DNA of 64,000 bases from Aldrovandia affinis. Taxonomy: Eukaryota; Chordata; Actinopteri; Notacanthiformes; Halosauridae. The notes beneath the pieces were generated by a model, which was given only the letters and a program-made list of their open reading frames with translations, searched no databases and had not been told where the DNA came from. Made by a program: the position numbers and the translations under genes. How positions within the stretch are numbered: the stretch's first letter is position 1; the number at the start of each line of letters is the position of its first letter. This document shows positions 36,306 to 47,679 of the stretch, one piece after another. The stretch lies in contig JAINUG010000174.1 in assembly GCA_029706075.1 (NCBI GenBank), positions 2,046,296-2,110,295 of the forward strand. Direction: 5' to 3'.

Positions 36306-37749
36306 GAAGGAAAGTAGGTCATGCATAGCTGTGCTTTGTCAGGTGTATAAAAGTTCAGAAATTTAGCAAGTTTGATGTGTTTTGGTGAAAGCACATTAAT
36401 TAATGAACACCAGCTGTGATCTCCAATCTTACTGTGTTGCAGGCCATGCCATCGCACCTATAAGGGGTCTCCCAGCTCAGTGAAATATGGATGTTGGAAT
36501 CTCCATCTGCTTTCATGCTGGAATAGATTGAACAGACAGTGATTTGGCCAGTTTCTGTTGGAACATCTATGCGCTCATGCACAATGTGTTGGCCTAAGCT
36601 CATCATTTGGGACCAGGTTGGCATACGCACGATAGCTTCAATGCAGGCGCCACCATCTTACTTTACTGAAATTCTGGTAGGCATAGCAGCATCTTAATGC
36701 ATCCACACGAGGGCGCTAGAGAACTACTTAAAAGTACGTGAGCTCCAAAGACACCTCAACTTACAGGCTTGTCAAAAGATGGATAGGAAATGTGTTTTGT
36801 AGTTTTGTGTTGTCTAATACTAATGCAATGGTTATTTACAGCAATAGCTCAGAGGAAATGTATCTTAATTATTCAAGTTATGCAGGTAGTGGGGCATGTT
36901 TGTCACAGTTGACTTTTATTTTGGCTCCGTTAAAAAAATGTAAAATTACCTGATGCCAATGTGTGTTAAAGCTTGACCATTTATTTGGAAATACGAAGTC
37001 AACAGAAAACCTATGGAAGTTTATTTAAAACTACCTTTCATTACTCAAATTAATCCATTAGGGTAGCTGAACAACATTAGCGAAAATCGGTAACTAATTC
37101 ATGACTCTTATACTCCCCGCAGTTAGACGTGGGTGTTTCGCTAGAGATGGAAGTAACTTAGCTAGCTATATGGTCAAAAACATCCATAAGCAAAACATCC
37201 ATAATAGGACACACGTAGTTTTCCGATCTAATTTAAAAATAATAACCAATGCATCATTCTAATGCAAGCCCCGAATACACCTAACCTTGTTTTCATTCAA
37301 ATATTTTTTAACGGCAACTTTGGAGAGCCTATGTGTGTTCCCTTAAAAATGTCCGGCGCACAGATCTTGTCCCAGTGTGGTTGACGCAGAAAATCGGCCC
37401 TATTCGCATCATCTGCACCGATTGCATCTGCAGGTTCAGTGCAAAAAAGCAGAGAAATTCAGTGTGTTGTCATTGCAAGTGGAAGAAAGTTGTGATCTAG
37501 TCCCTCATCGCCGAAGTTCCGCCGGCGGAACGTTTTGGCGGAAACAGCTGCGAACCTAGTGTTACAGAAAGTAGGATAGGCGATCTAAACTTTTATACAT
37601 AACAAAAGTCTACCGATCTAATCTACACTAGCTACCCGTAAACAAAGGTACACAGATGGCAACCACACCTTTCCTAATGTGTCCATATAAAGAATCGACC
37701 TACGAATGAAAATGTATAGAGGGAACAAACAGGGAATACAACCATACTC
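35723..37749. other. Unassigned DNA
   Basis: Contains the poly-A run at 36278-36305. A stretch at 37380-37500 translates in one frame to a Cys-rich segment (ICTDCICRFSAKKQRNSVCC), but nothing else supports a gene. Confidence 0.4.
36278..36305. repeat. Poly-A run of 28
   Basis: Pure A run. No recognisable retrocopy body lies upstream, so its origin is unknown. Confidence 0.9.
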
Positions 37750-37850
37750 TCTCAGTCTTTCAGTCTCTCAGTCTCTCAGTCTCTCAGTCTCTCAGTCTTT
37801 CAGTCTTTCAGTCTTTCAGTCTTTCAGTCTTTCAGTCTTTCAGTCTTTCA
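37750..37850. repeat. 8-bp tandem repeat, tcagtcty, about 12 copies
   Basis: Units alternate between 'tcagtctt' and 'tcagtctc': one t, four c, then seven t variants. The grouped variants indicate slippage expansions of single units. Confidence 0.95.
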
Positions 37851-38769
37851 CACTCTCTCTTCCCTCAAACACACAGCAGAAACAAAAGGCAGCGTCTTGC
37901 AGGAGGCAGTCACAGGGTTTTTATGGAGGAGCAGGTGATTGAGGGAGGCGGGACCAGGACATATCAATGATTGACAGTGGGGACGGCAAATGGAATGGCA
38001 CTCCTGCCAAAGTGGCAGACAAAAACATACACACGTGGAACGTAACACTAGTCAAACACATTGACAAACAAGAAAACTTAGCTTCACGATGATCTAAATT
38101 ATTCCTGGTTGTTGCGAGGGTGTATTTAGTAACTAATTACAAGCAAAAAAAGCCGAGATTGTTCACTAGCCTACCCACCGCAAAGTAACGTGATTATTTG
38201 GGTCATTCTCCAGTTGGAGTGGCAAAGTGTGTCCCATATGTTGCAGGGGTAAATATTAGGCATAGCTCCAAGAGTCAGTAGGTACTGTATATTCATACAG
38301 TGAATAATAAAAGCATTTTACACATGATTTGTTTTTTTCAATTTTTTAAAATCATTTTACATAGTTGCTCTTCACCTGTAAAACAGCTTGTCCCACAGCC
38401 AAATTTAAACATTTGGGAAAACATTTTTAATATATGCTACTACAATATTTTTAAAAGGTTAAAATTATGAAATTGTGTGAAAACACTCTAATTTTTATAT
38501 GCATCATTAAAATTATATTAGACTATAAAAAATAGCTTATATAATTTATTTTAAAAATACATGCATCCCAAAGATTTTGGTTACTGGTGTTATGGGGACT
38601 CTTATCTTACATTTTAACACATTAGTTCCTGCACAATTAAACTGCTTATTTGGGTGAACGGTCATTAGAGGAGGAGCATCTCAAGGTCTTTAATAGCTCA
38701 TTAATATGGAAAGTAGATCTTTGTCAATATTTGAAGTATGTTCATACTTAATTTGTCATTTTTCTACTG
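37851..38769. other. Unassigned AT-rich DNA
   Basis: No element recognised. It may include intron or flank of the broken gene copy that follows, but nothing shows this. Confidence 0.4.
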
Positions 38770-39590
38770 TTGGTAGGTATGTCCAGACAGACTGGCCAGA
38801 GTGCAGCAGAGAGGCAGAGGCTGTATAGGCAGCGTAGAGATGCAGATTCTGAGCGTGGGGCTGCCTATCTGGCAAAAAGCAAGACATATACAGGAAAGAA
38901 GTTGAGAGCAGAAGAAGAGAAAACTCATAGAGGATCTCTCGGAGAGAGGAAAAATGGCAAGAAAGAAAGAGATAGCGAGAGAGACAGGCAAGGCATAGAG
39001 AAAAAATGTAGGGCAGGTCAACCCGAAGCCCTGTTCCAGCAGCTGCAACAGAAAACATCTTCTGTGGAGCTATTGTTTGTGTCTTCAGAAGAAGAGGAGA
39101 AAATGGAACAGCATATTGCTGAGGGAACCCCCTCTTTGCAGCGACTAAAAGCACCATGAGGATGCACCAGGTGGGCAGTGCTAAATACAGGGACATCAGC
39201 TGCCTTTGGATGGAGCCCTCCCACTGCCCATGCTACGGGCTCCAGGAGTTCACTTTTGCTGCCAGTGAAATTCAAGAAGCCCACAGCTGCCACACCACTG
39301 AAATATCTGCCCCTTCTTCACTCCGGCCTGAGGTAATTGACAAAAAAGCACATTGGCTAGCGGTGTGTTGTCAACTACGATGCAAACCCTTATCCAGGCA
39401 TCACTCTTAAAGTGGAAGAGCATAACGACAAGGTGAAATGTATGCCCAGAAATGGCATAAACAAATTCTTCTGGCCCAGCCCAGAATGTCAGCTGGTATG
39501 GGGATTAACAAATTGTATGCCTTATCCCAGAGCCAGTCTCTGTCAACAAGAGATCTGTTCAGAAAGAGAAGAACATCTGGCACTGTTTGG
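38770..39590 (+). pseudogene. Broken copy of a multicopy fish gene family, unknown function
   Basis: The frame at 38770-39159 starts MVGMSRQTGQSAAERQRLYR and continues QRRDADSERGAAYLAKSKTY, a short basic segment followed by a long charged helix-like region. Further on, in other frames, come HQVGSAKYRDISCLWMEPSH, a Cys-rich stretch, then KPYPGITLKVEEHNDKVKCM and NGINKFFWP. I recall the order 'AERQRLYR..RRDAD', 'YRDVSC..C', 'YPGI', 'VKCM..G.N.FFWP' from uncharacterised, very multicopy fish and invertebrate proteins that may be transposon-derived; this is memory, not a search. At least two frame changes separate the parts, so it is a pseudogene. A Tc1 element begins at 39600, at or near its 3' end. 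Function is unknown and I do not assign one. Confidence 0.5.
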
Positions 39591-39599
39591 AGGAGCGCA

Positions 39600-40670
39600 C
39601 AGTGCAGTCCGTAAGTATTTGGACAGTGACACATTTTTTGTTGTTGTGGCTCTGTACTCCAGCACACTGGATTTGAAATGAAACAATGACTATGACGTTA
39701 AAGTGCAGACTGTCACCTTTAAATTGAGGATATTTACATCCATATTGGGTGAATCGTGTAGAAATTGCAGCCCTTTTCATACATTGTCCCCAAATTTTAA
39801 GGGACCAAAAGTAGTTGGATGATTAGCTGCTCAGCTGTTTTCTTAGGCTGGTGTGTTTCGTTTCATCGTTACTTCATGCACAAGAGAGGTAACAAAAGGT
39901 CTAGAGTTGATTCTAGGTGTGACATTTGCATTTGGAGCCTATTGTTGTTGTCTCTCAACATGTGGACCAAATAAGTGTCAATGCCAGTAAAGCAGGCTGT
40001 CATGAGGCTGAAAAATCAGAATAAATCAATCAGAGACAGAGCCAAAACCTTGTGTTTGTCAAAATGAACTGTTTGGTACATTGTTAAGAAGCAGGAACAC
40101 ACTGGTGAGCTCAGCAATTGCAAACAAACTGGTAGACTTGGAGTGGTGAAGAAAAAAACCCTTTTCAACTGTTGAACAGATCAAGAGCACTCTCCGGGAT
40201 GTAGGCGTAGATGTGTCAAAGACTACCGTCAAGAGAAGACTACACCAGCATAACCTCAGAGGGTTCACCACAAGATGCAAGCCCCTGGCAAGCCTCAAGA
40301 ATAGAACGGCCAGGTCACAGTTTGCAAAAAAACACATTAAAAAAACCTGTAGAGTTCTGAAACAAAGTGTTATGGACAAAGTGTTATGGACAATGGACAA
40401 AGATCAACCTGAAAAACAGGAACAGCTCATGATCCAAAGCATACTACCTCATCTGTCAAACATGGAGGGGGTGGTGTTATGGTTTGGGCATGTATGGTTG
40501 CCACTGGAACTGGCTCACTTGTGTCCATTAATGATGTCACTGCTGATGGCAACAGCAGGATGAATGCAGAAGTATACGGAAATATATGCGGAAATATCTT
40601 GTCTGCTCAAATCCAAGCAAATCCATCAATAATCTTTGGACAGCGCTTCACTTTATGTGAATTTAGACAA
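39600..40670 (+). mobile_element. Tc1/mariner element, right end missing
   Basis: The left end 'cagtgcagtccgtaagtatt' then 'tggacagtgacac' is a known type of Tc1 end. Transposase remains include GRLGVVKKKT near 40140 and, in the frame at 40213-40563, KTTVKRRLHQHNLRGFTTRC, FAKKHIKKTCRV and TSLSTIN-like MSLLMATAG residues. Several frame changes are needed to follow the protein. The copy loses similarity near 'ggacagcgcttcac' (about 40650), before the last catalytic Asp, and no right inverted end is present. An 18-bp internal duplication ('aaagtgttatggac') lies at 40364-40394. Confidence 0.85.
40213..40563 (+). pseudogene. Tc1 transposase middle fragment
   Basis: A 116-codon open frame includes SKTTVKRRLHQHNLRGFTTR, the end of the DNA-binding domain, then KPLASLKNRTARSQFAKKHI at the entry to the catalytic domain. 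The region expected to contain WSDE is disrupted (KVLWTMDKDQP), so the first catalytic Asp motif is not intact. It is part of the element at 39600-40670. Confidence 0.75.
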
Positions 40671-40751
40671 ACAATATTAAAAAATACAATGGGTTTAATG
40701 GGCAAATGCTTAAGTATTAAATTAGGCCCTTTTTTCCACTGAAATAAGGAC

Positions 40752-40990
40752 ATAAGATAAGATAGCCTTTATTAATCCCGGGGGAATTTGGTAAAGAACA
40801 TAAGAATACGTAATGATGAGAACGGGCCGTTCGGCCCATCTAGGCTCATCATGCCCTAATCTAAAGAGTATCTAGTATTACATCTAGCCTGGACTTGAAT
40901 AGCCCAAGTGTTTCTGCCTCTACTACATGACCTGGCAGGAGCGCTAATGTGCTGGAGCGCTCTATATGAACACACAATATTCTAAACGAT
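40752..40990 (+). repeat. Interspersed repeat fragments
   Basis: 'agataagatagcctttatta' followed by 'atcccgggggaatt' resembles a sequence seen at ends of fish repeats. From 40796, 'gaacataagaatacgtaatg' and 'gggccgttcggcccatcta' belong to a type of dispersed repeat I recall in several non-mammalian vertebrates. Names and boundaries are uncertain. Confidence 0.5.
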
Positions 40991-43139
40991 TGGGACATGA
41001 ACTGTCAATGTTAGAACACAGGAGTGGAACATATCTGCTATTATTTAAAATCTCTGATTCAACTTTGTAAACAAGTCACACGATGAATGAGTCATTGCTA
41101 GGGACAGACAGGATGAAGAGAAATTTAAAATAATACCTTAATTATAGGTATTATAAAATAATAATATACTTTTATACTCTGATGCATATGCCTACACATA
41201 TTTATACGTTACTGTTAAGTTTTTTGTATGTTTTCTAGCTAGTTTGGGCACAGCCCCCACTTACTAAAACCATTCCAGCTCATTAACCCTTTGTTGTAAA
41301 AATGTCAGATTTGGCATAGGATATTTGCGTGTTCCCATGAAAGTTCACAAACAAATGAATGAAATGTAGTCTGTAATATATGACACCTTACGACACAAAA
41401 AATAAAACAACTACAAAATTATTTAAACTATAGTTGCTTGGATTTATGCCATTCTCTATATTGATTCTGATGTATTATTATTTATCCATATTCCCAAATC
41501 TTTCCTTATGATACCAACATTATGTATATAACTCATAATATTTGCAACGGTATTAGTTTGAATATGTATTTGTACAGTTTGAATATGTATTTGCTGAATA
41601 CTTTGCACCATTTCTACTGTTTAACACACTGTATCATAGGCCATTATAGAGCGAATGGAAAGAGACTGCATTACAGCAGTGCGAAATACACCAGACAACA
41701 TAAACAGACATTCAGAGGGAAAATAGCCCAATACAACACTGATGGAAGATGGGTGGTGATATATTTAATGGCCACGCTATATATTGCACATTAGCACACA
41801 TGGCATTATCTACTGCAAAAGTAATGCACTAGTAAACACATATAAATAATTAAAGAATGACAAGGATTTAGCTTGTAATTAAAACAATGTATGTTCTACA
41901 ACCTCAGTGGAATTGCAGGGGAAGCCGGGGAAGCTTTTGGATCCACGCCAGAACTGAGTTGCTTAATTTATGTTCGAATCATTCGCAACGCAAATTGTGT
42001 GTCATGTTTCGCAAGTAAAGTATAATATTGTTACACCTACCTTGCACGGAAAAAAGGTGCACATCAAACTCTGAGTCGTGCCAATACACGTTTCAGAGTT
42101 GACTTGTATTGACAGAAAACTCGACAACCGTGAGGAATTAATACCTCCCTATTCCCCGGGAAATGAAATGCACAAATAAATACGAAAAGCAAAAAGACTC
42201 TAAACAGTTATCCACATCAAATGCAAGGCATTCTAGGATCCAAAGCCCCTGGCTACTCTGCCAGGCTGTCACAGTATTACTAGCTATTATTAGCTGTCAG
42301 CATCCCCCAGTGCTGTACATTTTACAGAGCACATGTCAGTCACAGAAAAAACCCTGCTTCATTGGATTTAACAGACTGCTGAGAAGCGCAGAGGGGATGC
42401 CGCTCATTGGCTTCTGATTTGCCTGTAAGGCAGGTGTTTTCTGTGTTTTACTTTGCTCCCTGCTGCAGTCGCTTCCTCTTGTGTTTGAACCATTGTGGGC
42501 ATGCCAGTCATTATCATGGCATGTTATTAGCAGCGTGGTTCGAATAGCGTTTATGCACAGAAACTGTCAGCCGAAGAGCTGAGCTTGGCACCAGCTTGTT
42601 GCGGGGTCTGCACCCAGATGGTGCACTGCTGTTGAAGCCCTAAGCAACAGTAAAAACACACAGGGCAAAATGAATCAAATGATCATAGGTTTTTTTCATG
42701 AATTACTCAGAAGTTTGTCAGAAATAGCAGAGTCTGATTCATCAAAACTTGCGTAAAGCAAGTATTTTTTCAGTATATTTGAACACATGTTCATAAATCC
42801 ATAGGAAAAACACCCCCGCATTGTCATATTGGTTGAGGACACCCTTAATAAATGTCAATGCGAAAACATCACCATCAAATACAATAGTTTTGCATGCTAC
42901 TCGTAAATAACAATAATTGCAATTTGCATTCAGTAGTTTAAATCATAAAAAACTGAAATCTTCAGAAGCATTGCTACTTTGAAATTTGATGCCGAATATT
43001 CTGAGATGGGACGGAGCAGGCCGAGGCAGATGGGGCCAAGCCACGGCTTGCCAATTCATAAGGGACGTGATCATTTTGGACCTTCAAGTGTGCTTGATAT
43101 GCCCAGTCTGTACTCTGTGAGCTGCTGAGCATGTGCGCT
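40991..43139. other. Unassigned DNA upstream of a possible exon
   Basis: AT-rich to about 42900, then GC-richer toward 43139. A 21-base imperfect duplication ('agtttgaatatgtatttg') occurs at 41554-41593. No repeat family recognised. Confidence 0.4.
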
Positions 43140-43282
43140 CTCCTCTCGGCGGAGCTGACCAGAGGGATCCGATCTGCGCGGCCAGGAGCCTGCGGGATAC
43201 AAGCTCGGCATTAAAGGCTCCCGGAGTGTTTCTTCATTTTTCTTTTACTTCTGGAGACGGTGGTCTGGCCTGGCAGAGTGGC

Positions 43283-43339
43283 ATGGCCCAGGACTCCATC
43301 TCGCTGTCATTGTGGGTCTTGGGTGTCTCTACTTGGCGA
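43283..43339 (+). CDS. Possible first coding exon (secreted or membrane protein start)
   Basis: The sequence around 43140-43282 is GC-rich and could be a 5' untranslated region. An ATG at 43283 has a strong context (G at -3 and G at +4). The next 19 codons read MAQDSISLSLWVLGVSTWR: a short N-terminus, then a hydrophobic core, as in the first half of a signal peptide. Directly after codon 19 comes GTAAGT, a near-consensus splice donor, in phase 0. I do not recognise the protein. The upstream frame is open from an earlier ATG at 43133, so the true start could differ. No second exon was found in the next 20 kb. Start context, hydrophobic run and donor together are suggestive but each is common by chance. 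Confidence 0.3.
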
Positions 43340-45037
43340 GTAAGTATGTGTTTGCCCCATATGTTTTCTTGTTCGGTTTGTTCAGTGTGCAGTGTTGCGG
43401 GCTATGGGGACTGGGGGAAAGGGCACAGTTCAGTGGGAAAGTGCCTGGCGATGGCTGACATTTACTACATAGACGATATTTATTCATTTTAAAACAGCTC
43501 AAACAGTCTGTGTATAAAGACCTGTGATGCTGATCTATAAATGTACGTCCAGTAGGACAGCAGGTGCATTTTCACGCGCCCCTTTTATCACCTTTTATCT
43601 TTTGCCTTTCAATGTGTGGTTTGGTTAAAAGTTACAACAGAAACAGTGTAAATGATAGTGTCATCAAGGACACACCACGGAGGGGAATTGTGAGATTCTC
43701 TCACCCCGGTCGGTCACATATTTAGCTGCTGAGCAATTGATTGCTAGTTCAAGAACGGGCATGCACTCATCCTGGCAAAAATTAACAACACAATGGTGCG
43801 AATTCAACGACGTGGAAATGGCTATTTGCATCTCGGAGCATGGTGCGAAATCATGTGCGGCAGCCGTGCCCGTTCCCGAGACACCGTTCCCTCCCCTTCA
43901 GGGGAGCAGGGCAGGGGGAAAAAGAGCTGAAAATCAATAGGCACTGTATTGATGGGGCTCGCCACAGACATTTCCCTGCTCAACAGATCTTTCACCGCAT
44001 CACAGTAAGTAATATATAATGCCACTGCGATTGTGCTACACCTCGGAGTGCAAAGAGAAAGGGGGAAACCGAAAGGCTCTCAACCCTCGAGAAAATTAAA
44101 GAGTACAATCGACTCAATTTCGCCTCTTTATGTACTGTGTCGGACAAAAATTGCAGCAGCTTTAGATTTGCAAGGAACGAAGGCCTCTTTTTGTGGCAGG
44201 TCTCTCTCACACAGCAAACACTGTGAAGAAAAAGTGCGCACAGAGGTTAGGAGCTTGGCCTTCACTTAACAAGGCGAAGGGGGGGTGATGGATTTTGAAA
44301 AAGCTTTCAGTGGCGACACTGAAACCTTGTGCAACAGGAGGCCTCTCGTCTTTTCTGCAAACACCCCCCATTTTGCTACACATTTGTCCAGCAGTTATGT
44401 TTTCTTTCATGGCATGTCACGATGGCGAGCATGATTGTGTTGCCGTTTTGTCAACCTCTACATAAGCTATGTATTATGTATGTGTTGTAGCCTGTGGGAC
44501 TTATTTTCAATTGCAAATTATAACTGCAGTATGAGTTATTCCACTGGGAAGGGAGGCAACTTTAAAAGTGAGGTCCAAATACACAAATTTTAAGAATTGT
44601 ATGCCTTTATTGATTGGAATCGTTACTTATACTACTGTAGCCTTATTATTATTTTTTTCAATTAGGCCGCTCTCATTTTGTAGTTATAAATCTTAGTTAA
44701 GCGATCAAACCACTGGTAATTGGGACTCATTAGAGCATTCCTCATGTATACCCTGTTCCCGAATGATGTATCTCCTTTCCAGTGACTGCTATCTTTGGCC
44801 TCTTTGCGATCTGTTTCGTTTTGTTCTGGCCCTTCTTTACATTAAGGACTGTTTATTTTCCTCCATTGTATTCTTTACCAATAGTGCTAAGATAAGCCCC
44901 TTTGTCTAGCTTTGGATATTATTTCAAGTTTTTTAATTAAATGGAAAATGTGATATAGTAGTAATAACTAACTACTTGATTGATATGGCATAATCGCGTA
45001 TGCTACATAACTGTATGTAGTGGCCAGGTAGCTTGCA
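43340..45037. other. Unassigned DNA
   Basis: If the exon at 43283 is real, this is its first intron. No transposon recognised; short open frames only. Confidence 0.4.
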
Positions 45038-45337
45038 CAGTACACCTGCTGGAAACTAGGAAACAGCTCTCCTGCAGCAATTCCCAGACACATTTGTCGG
45101 CTAATTTGCTTTGACTCTTCTGTCCGGTTCATCCCATACAAGTTTTATGGGATTGGTCTGGACACTGGGCAGGCCAGGTCATCAGTTTGAGTTGTCCTTC
45201 ACGTTCCTCCTTCACCAGATAGTTCTTTCACAATTTCAAGGTGTGTTTCGGGTCGTTATCTTGCAGAAGAATGAAGGAGTGCCCGATTAGCCGTAATCCA
45301 GATGGAAGGTGTACTCAAACTTTTGACTGGTACTGTA
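45038..45337 (-). mobile_element. Tc1/mariner deletion derivative, same family as 35121
   Basis: On the minus strand the left end 'cagtaccagtcaaaagtttg' joins directly to 'ttccatctggattacggcta', the same internal junction as in the copy at 35121. The middle encodes DNDPKHTLKL and LNPI-like remains. A second deletion joins 'gctgcaggagagctgttt' to 'cctagtttccagcagg', removing the transposase C-terminus. The other terminus has lost about 19 bases between two copies of 'agtac'. Confidence 0.9.
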
Positions 45338-47149
45338 TATTAATAGTGGTTCGATGGCTCATTCATTATTTATTTTCTTCAATATCGGTCAGCTCTTCTG
45401 CTCTACTGAAGCAACAATATGCATATGAGCACATTTCACCGTTTTGGAATGCTTTATGCGACTGTTTAATGAATTGAATGCACCCTTGATTAATATGCAG
45501 GATTCAGTCCTTGAGAGCTGAGGCAGAGGGTGAGGCTTTGGGGAAGGAGTGCACGATCTCTGAGCTCATCATTTATAATATCTCCACTGAGTTCTTGTAA
45601 TGTGGTAGAAAAAGATGTCCAACGACATTCATGTAAATGTTCAATCTGTTGTACCATTTTCTTTCTTTTCTTGCCCGACTCCCCCTATCAGCAGTCTTAT
45701 AGGCATTGTTAAAGAAGAAAATATATATCTCATCTGAGATTCTGTCTGTTGTCAAATGGTAAACAGTGTTGGAAAAGCGCTTGCGGGCTTTGAACACCAG
45801 GGGGCTTCTCCGTTAGTGCCAGGGCCTCATCTACATAGTGTGTGGGGGAGATAAGCGACCTCTGTGTGTAAGATTACAGCGCAGTTCTGACAGAAAATCA
45901 ATATTTGTCTGCAGGACTGCCTTTTGGTTTCCCTTATTTTGCCGAGTGAACTCTATTGTCCGTTCTGTTCTCTCCAGAAAATCAGGGCACATATATAGAA
46001 GGTGTTTGCCTTATCTTGAGTTTTAGGTGGTCAACAAATTTTCAGAACCGGCAAGATTTTCTCATAATTTATTTATATCCCATTTGCAAACAACAAATTT
46101 CAAATGTCGTTACTTACTGACAACCAAATAGATATTCTGCCATCCATCACTTTACCTTTATGCTCGGACAGCATAAACCTGAGGCTGGGGTGGCCTATTC
46201 AAAACAATTTACACATTAAATATTTTACAAATAAGCTTTTTACAGGGGTTTGTATTGCTGTATCATTTTTTTTATTTTCCAACCAGCAATTCCAGATTAC
46301 AGCCAGATGGGGGCACTGTGTTCCATGAAATCTCTCCAGAGTGACTTTTTTTTGTTCTTCACTTGGTGCAATTCTCTCCTCAAGACAAAATGCTGCATTG
46401 CATTTATAGAACTATGTATAGACGACTAGGATGAGAGACTTGCAATTGTCTCCCCCCCCTCTTTCTAAAGCAAATTGTTCAGTCTGTCTAAGATACCATT
46501 TATACAACTACCCTGTTTATATATGTAACCTTCCTAAATATACACTGAAAGCATGCAGTTATATTCTCAGGTTGTACCTATATTCCATATACATTTAGCC
46601 AAGGACGGTGTTTAATAAAATGATGTCTACCTTGTTATGGTGCACTTCCTTTGTCTCTCTATTAATATTGTAATGTAATGAATACGTAGCTCTAATTGAA
46701 CACGCATCCAAGAAAGCTTCATTTTTTTTACACCTGAAACTGCCTACTCTAGACAGCATGTAATTAGTATTATGAATAATATGTTTTTTGCCTTACACAT
46801 TGGAAGCTTTCACAGCCCTATATTGAAATGAGAAACAACACCGTCTAAAAATATCAAGATTAACTGAAGCATCATCTAATGCGTCAAGATTTTTATATTT
46901 ACTTACGAATGGAAAAAAACTAAACGGTTGTGGATGGAGGCAGTTTGATTAAACAGCTGTCATTTATTATTGGAAGTTATTTCGAGGGGGGAAAAATGTT
47001 TGTATGATACATGACCTCTAAAATCCTCACTCAAAATTAATCGCAGAAACCGCGCATGATTTTAATTTGATCAATAAAAGCCCTACTGCTCTCAGTATGA
47101 AGCAAAGAATGAAGCAATTCTTTCACAACTTAACTGCTGCCTTGTGCAC
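45338..47149. other. Unassigned DNA
   Basis: Mostly AT-rich with short frames lacking recognised domains. Confidence 0.4.
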
Positions 47150-47235
47150 ATACAAACACATGCACACGCACATGCACATGTGCATGCCTTCATTCATACC
47201 TGTATATACACACATGTATGTACACAAGCTTGAAG

Positions 47236-47267
<32 letters not shown>

Positions 47268-47415
47268 CGTGCTAGCACACAGATGCCCTCACACACATCA
47301 CACATGCATTCACATACACACCAGGCATCCACCTACAGATGCACATATGCTCACACATCACACGTACGGTGTCAGGACACACAGGCATACATGCATGCAC
47401 ATAAACACATGCGAG
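47150..47415. repeat. CA-rich tract with a pure (CA)n core
   Basis: A pure CA run at 47237-47266 is flanked by imperfect 'cacatgcaca' variants. Open frames across it (47067-47420 and others) are products of the repeat. Confidence 0.92.
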
Positions 47416-47508
47416 CATAGACGTTTTTTCAAGTTGGCTATGTTTGTACAAGTTGTTAGACAAATAAATGGCATTGAAGAAAATTCTAATCATGTAATAA
47501 TAATAACA

Positions 47509-47642
47509 TACGCCATTTAGCAGACACTTTAACCAAAGTGACTTACAGTAATGAACACATATGCATGTGGCCCCGATGGGAATCGAACCCACGACCTGAG
47601 CATTGTCAGCGCCGTGCTCTACCTACAGAGCCACACGGAACC
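47509..47642 (-). mobile_element. tRNA-derived SINE, family B, near full length
   Basis: On the minus strand: A box 'ggctctgtaggtagagc', B box 'gggttcgattccc', body 'catatgtgttcattactgta', tail 'agtcactttggttaaagtgt' and end 'ctgctaaatggcg'. The B box is a perfect match to the RNA polymerase III consensus. Confidence 0.88.
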
Positions 47643-47679
47643 ACTATGTTTTTGGTTTCATGTTTATCATTGACACATT

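Noticed and set aside
37380-37500. Cys-rich segment resembling a zinc finger
   Set aside because: Spacing of the Cys residues fits no family I know, and a stop follows quickly.
47067-47520. 100-117-codon frames rich in His and Thr
   Set aside because: They are translations of the CA-rich tract.
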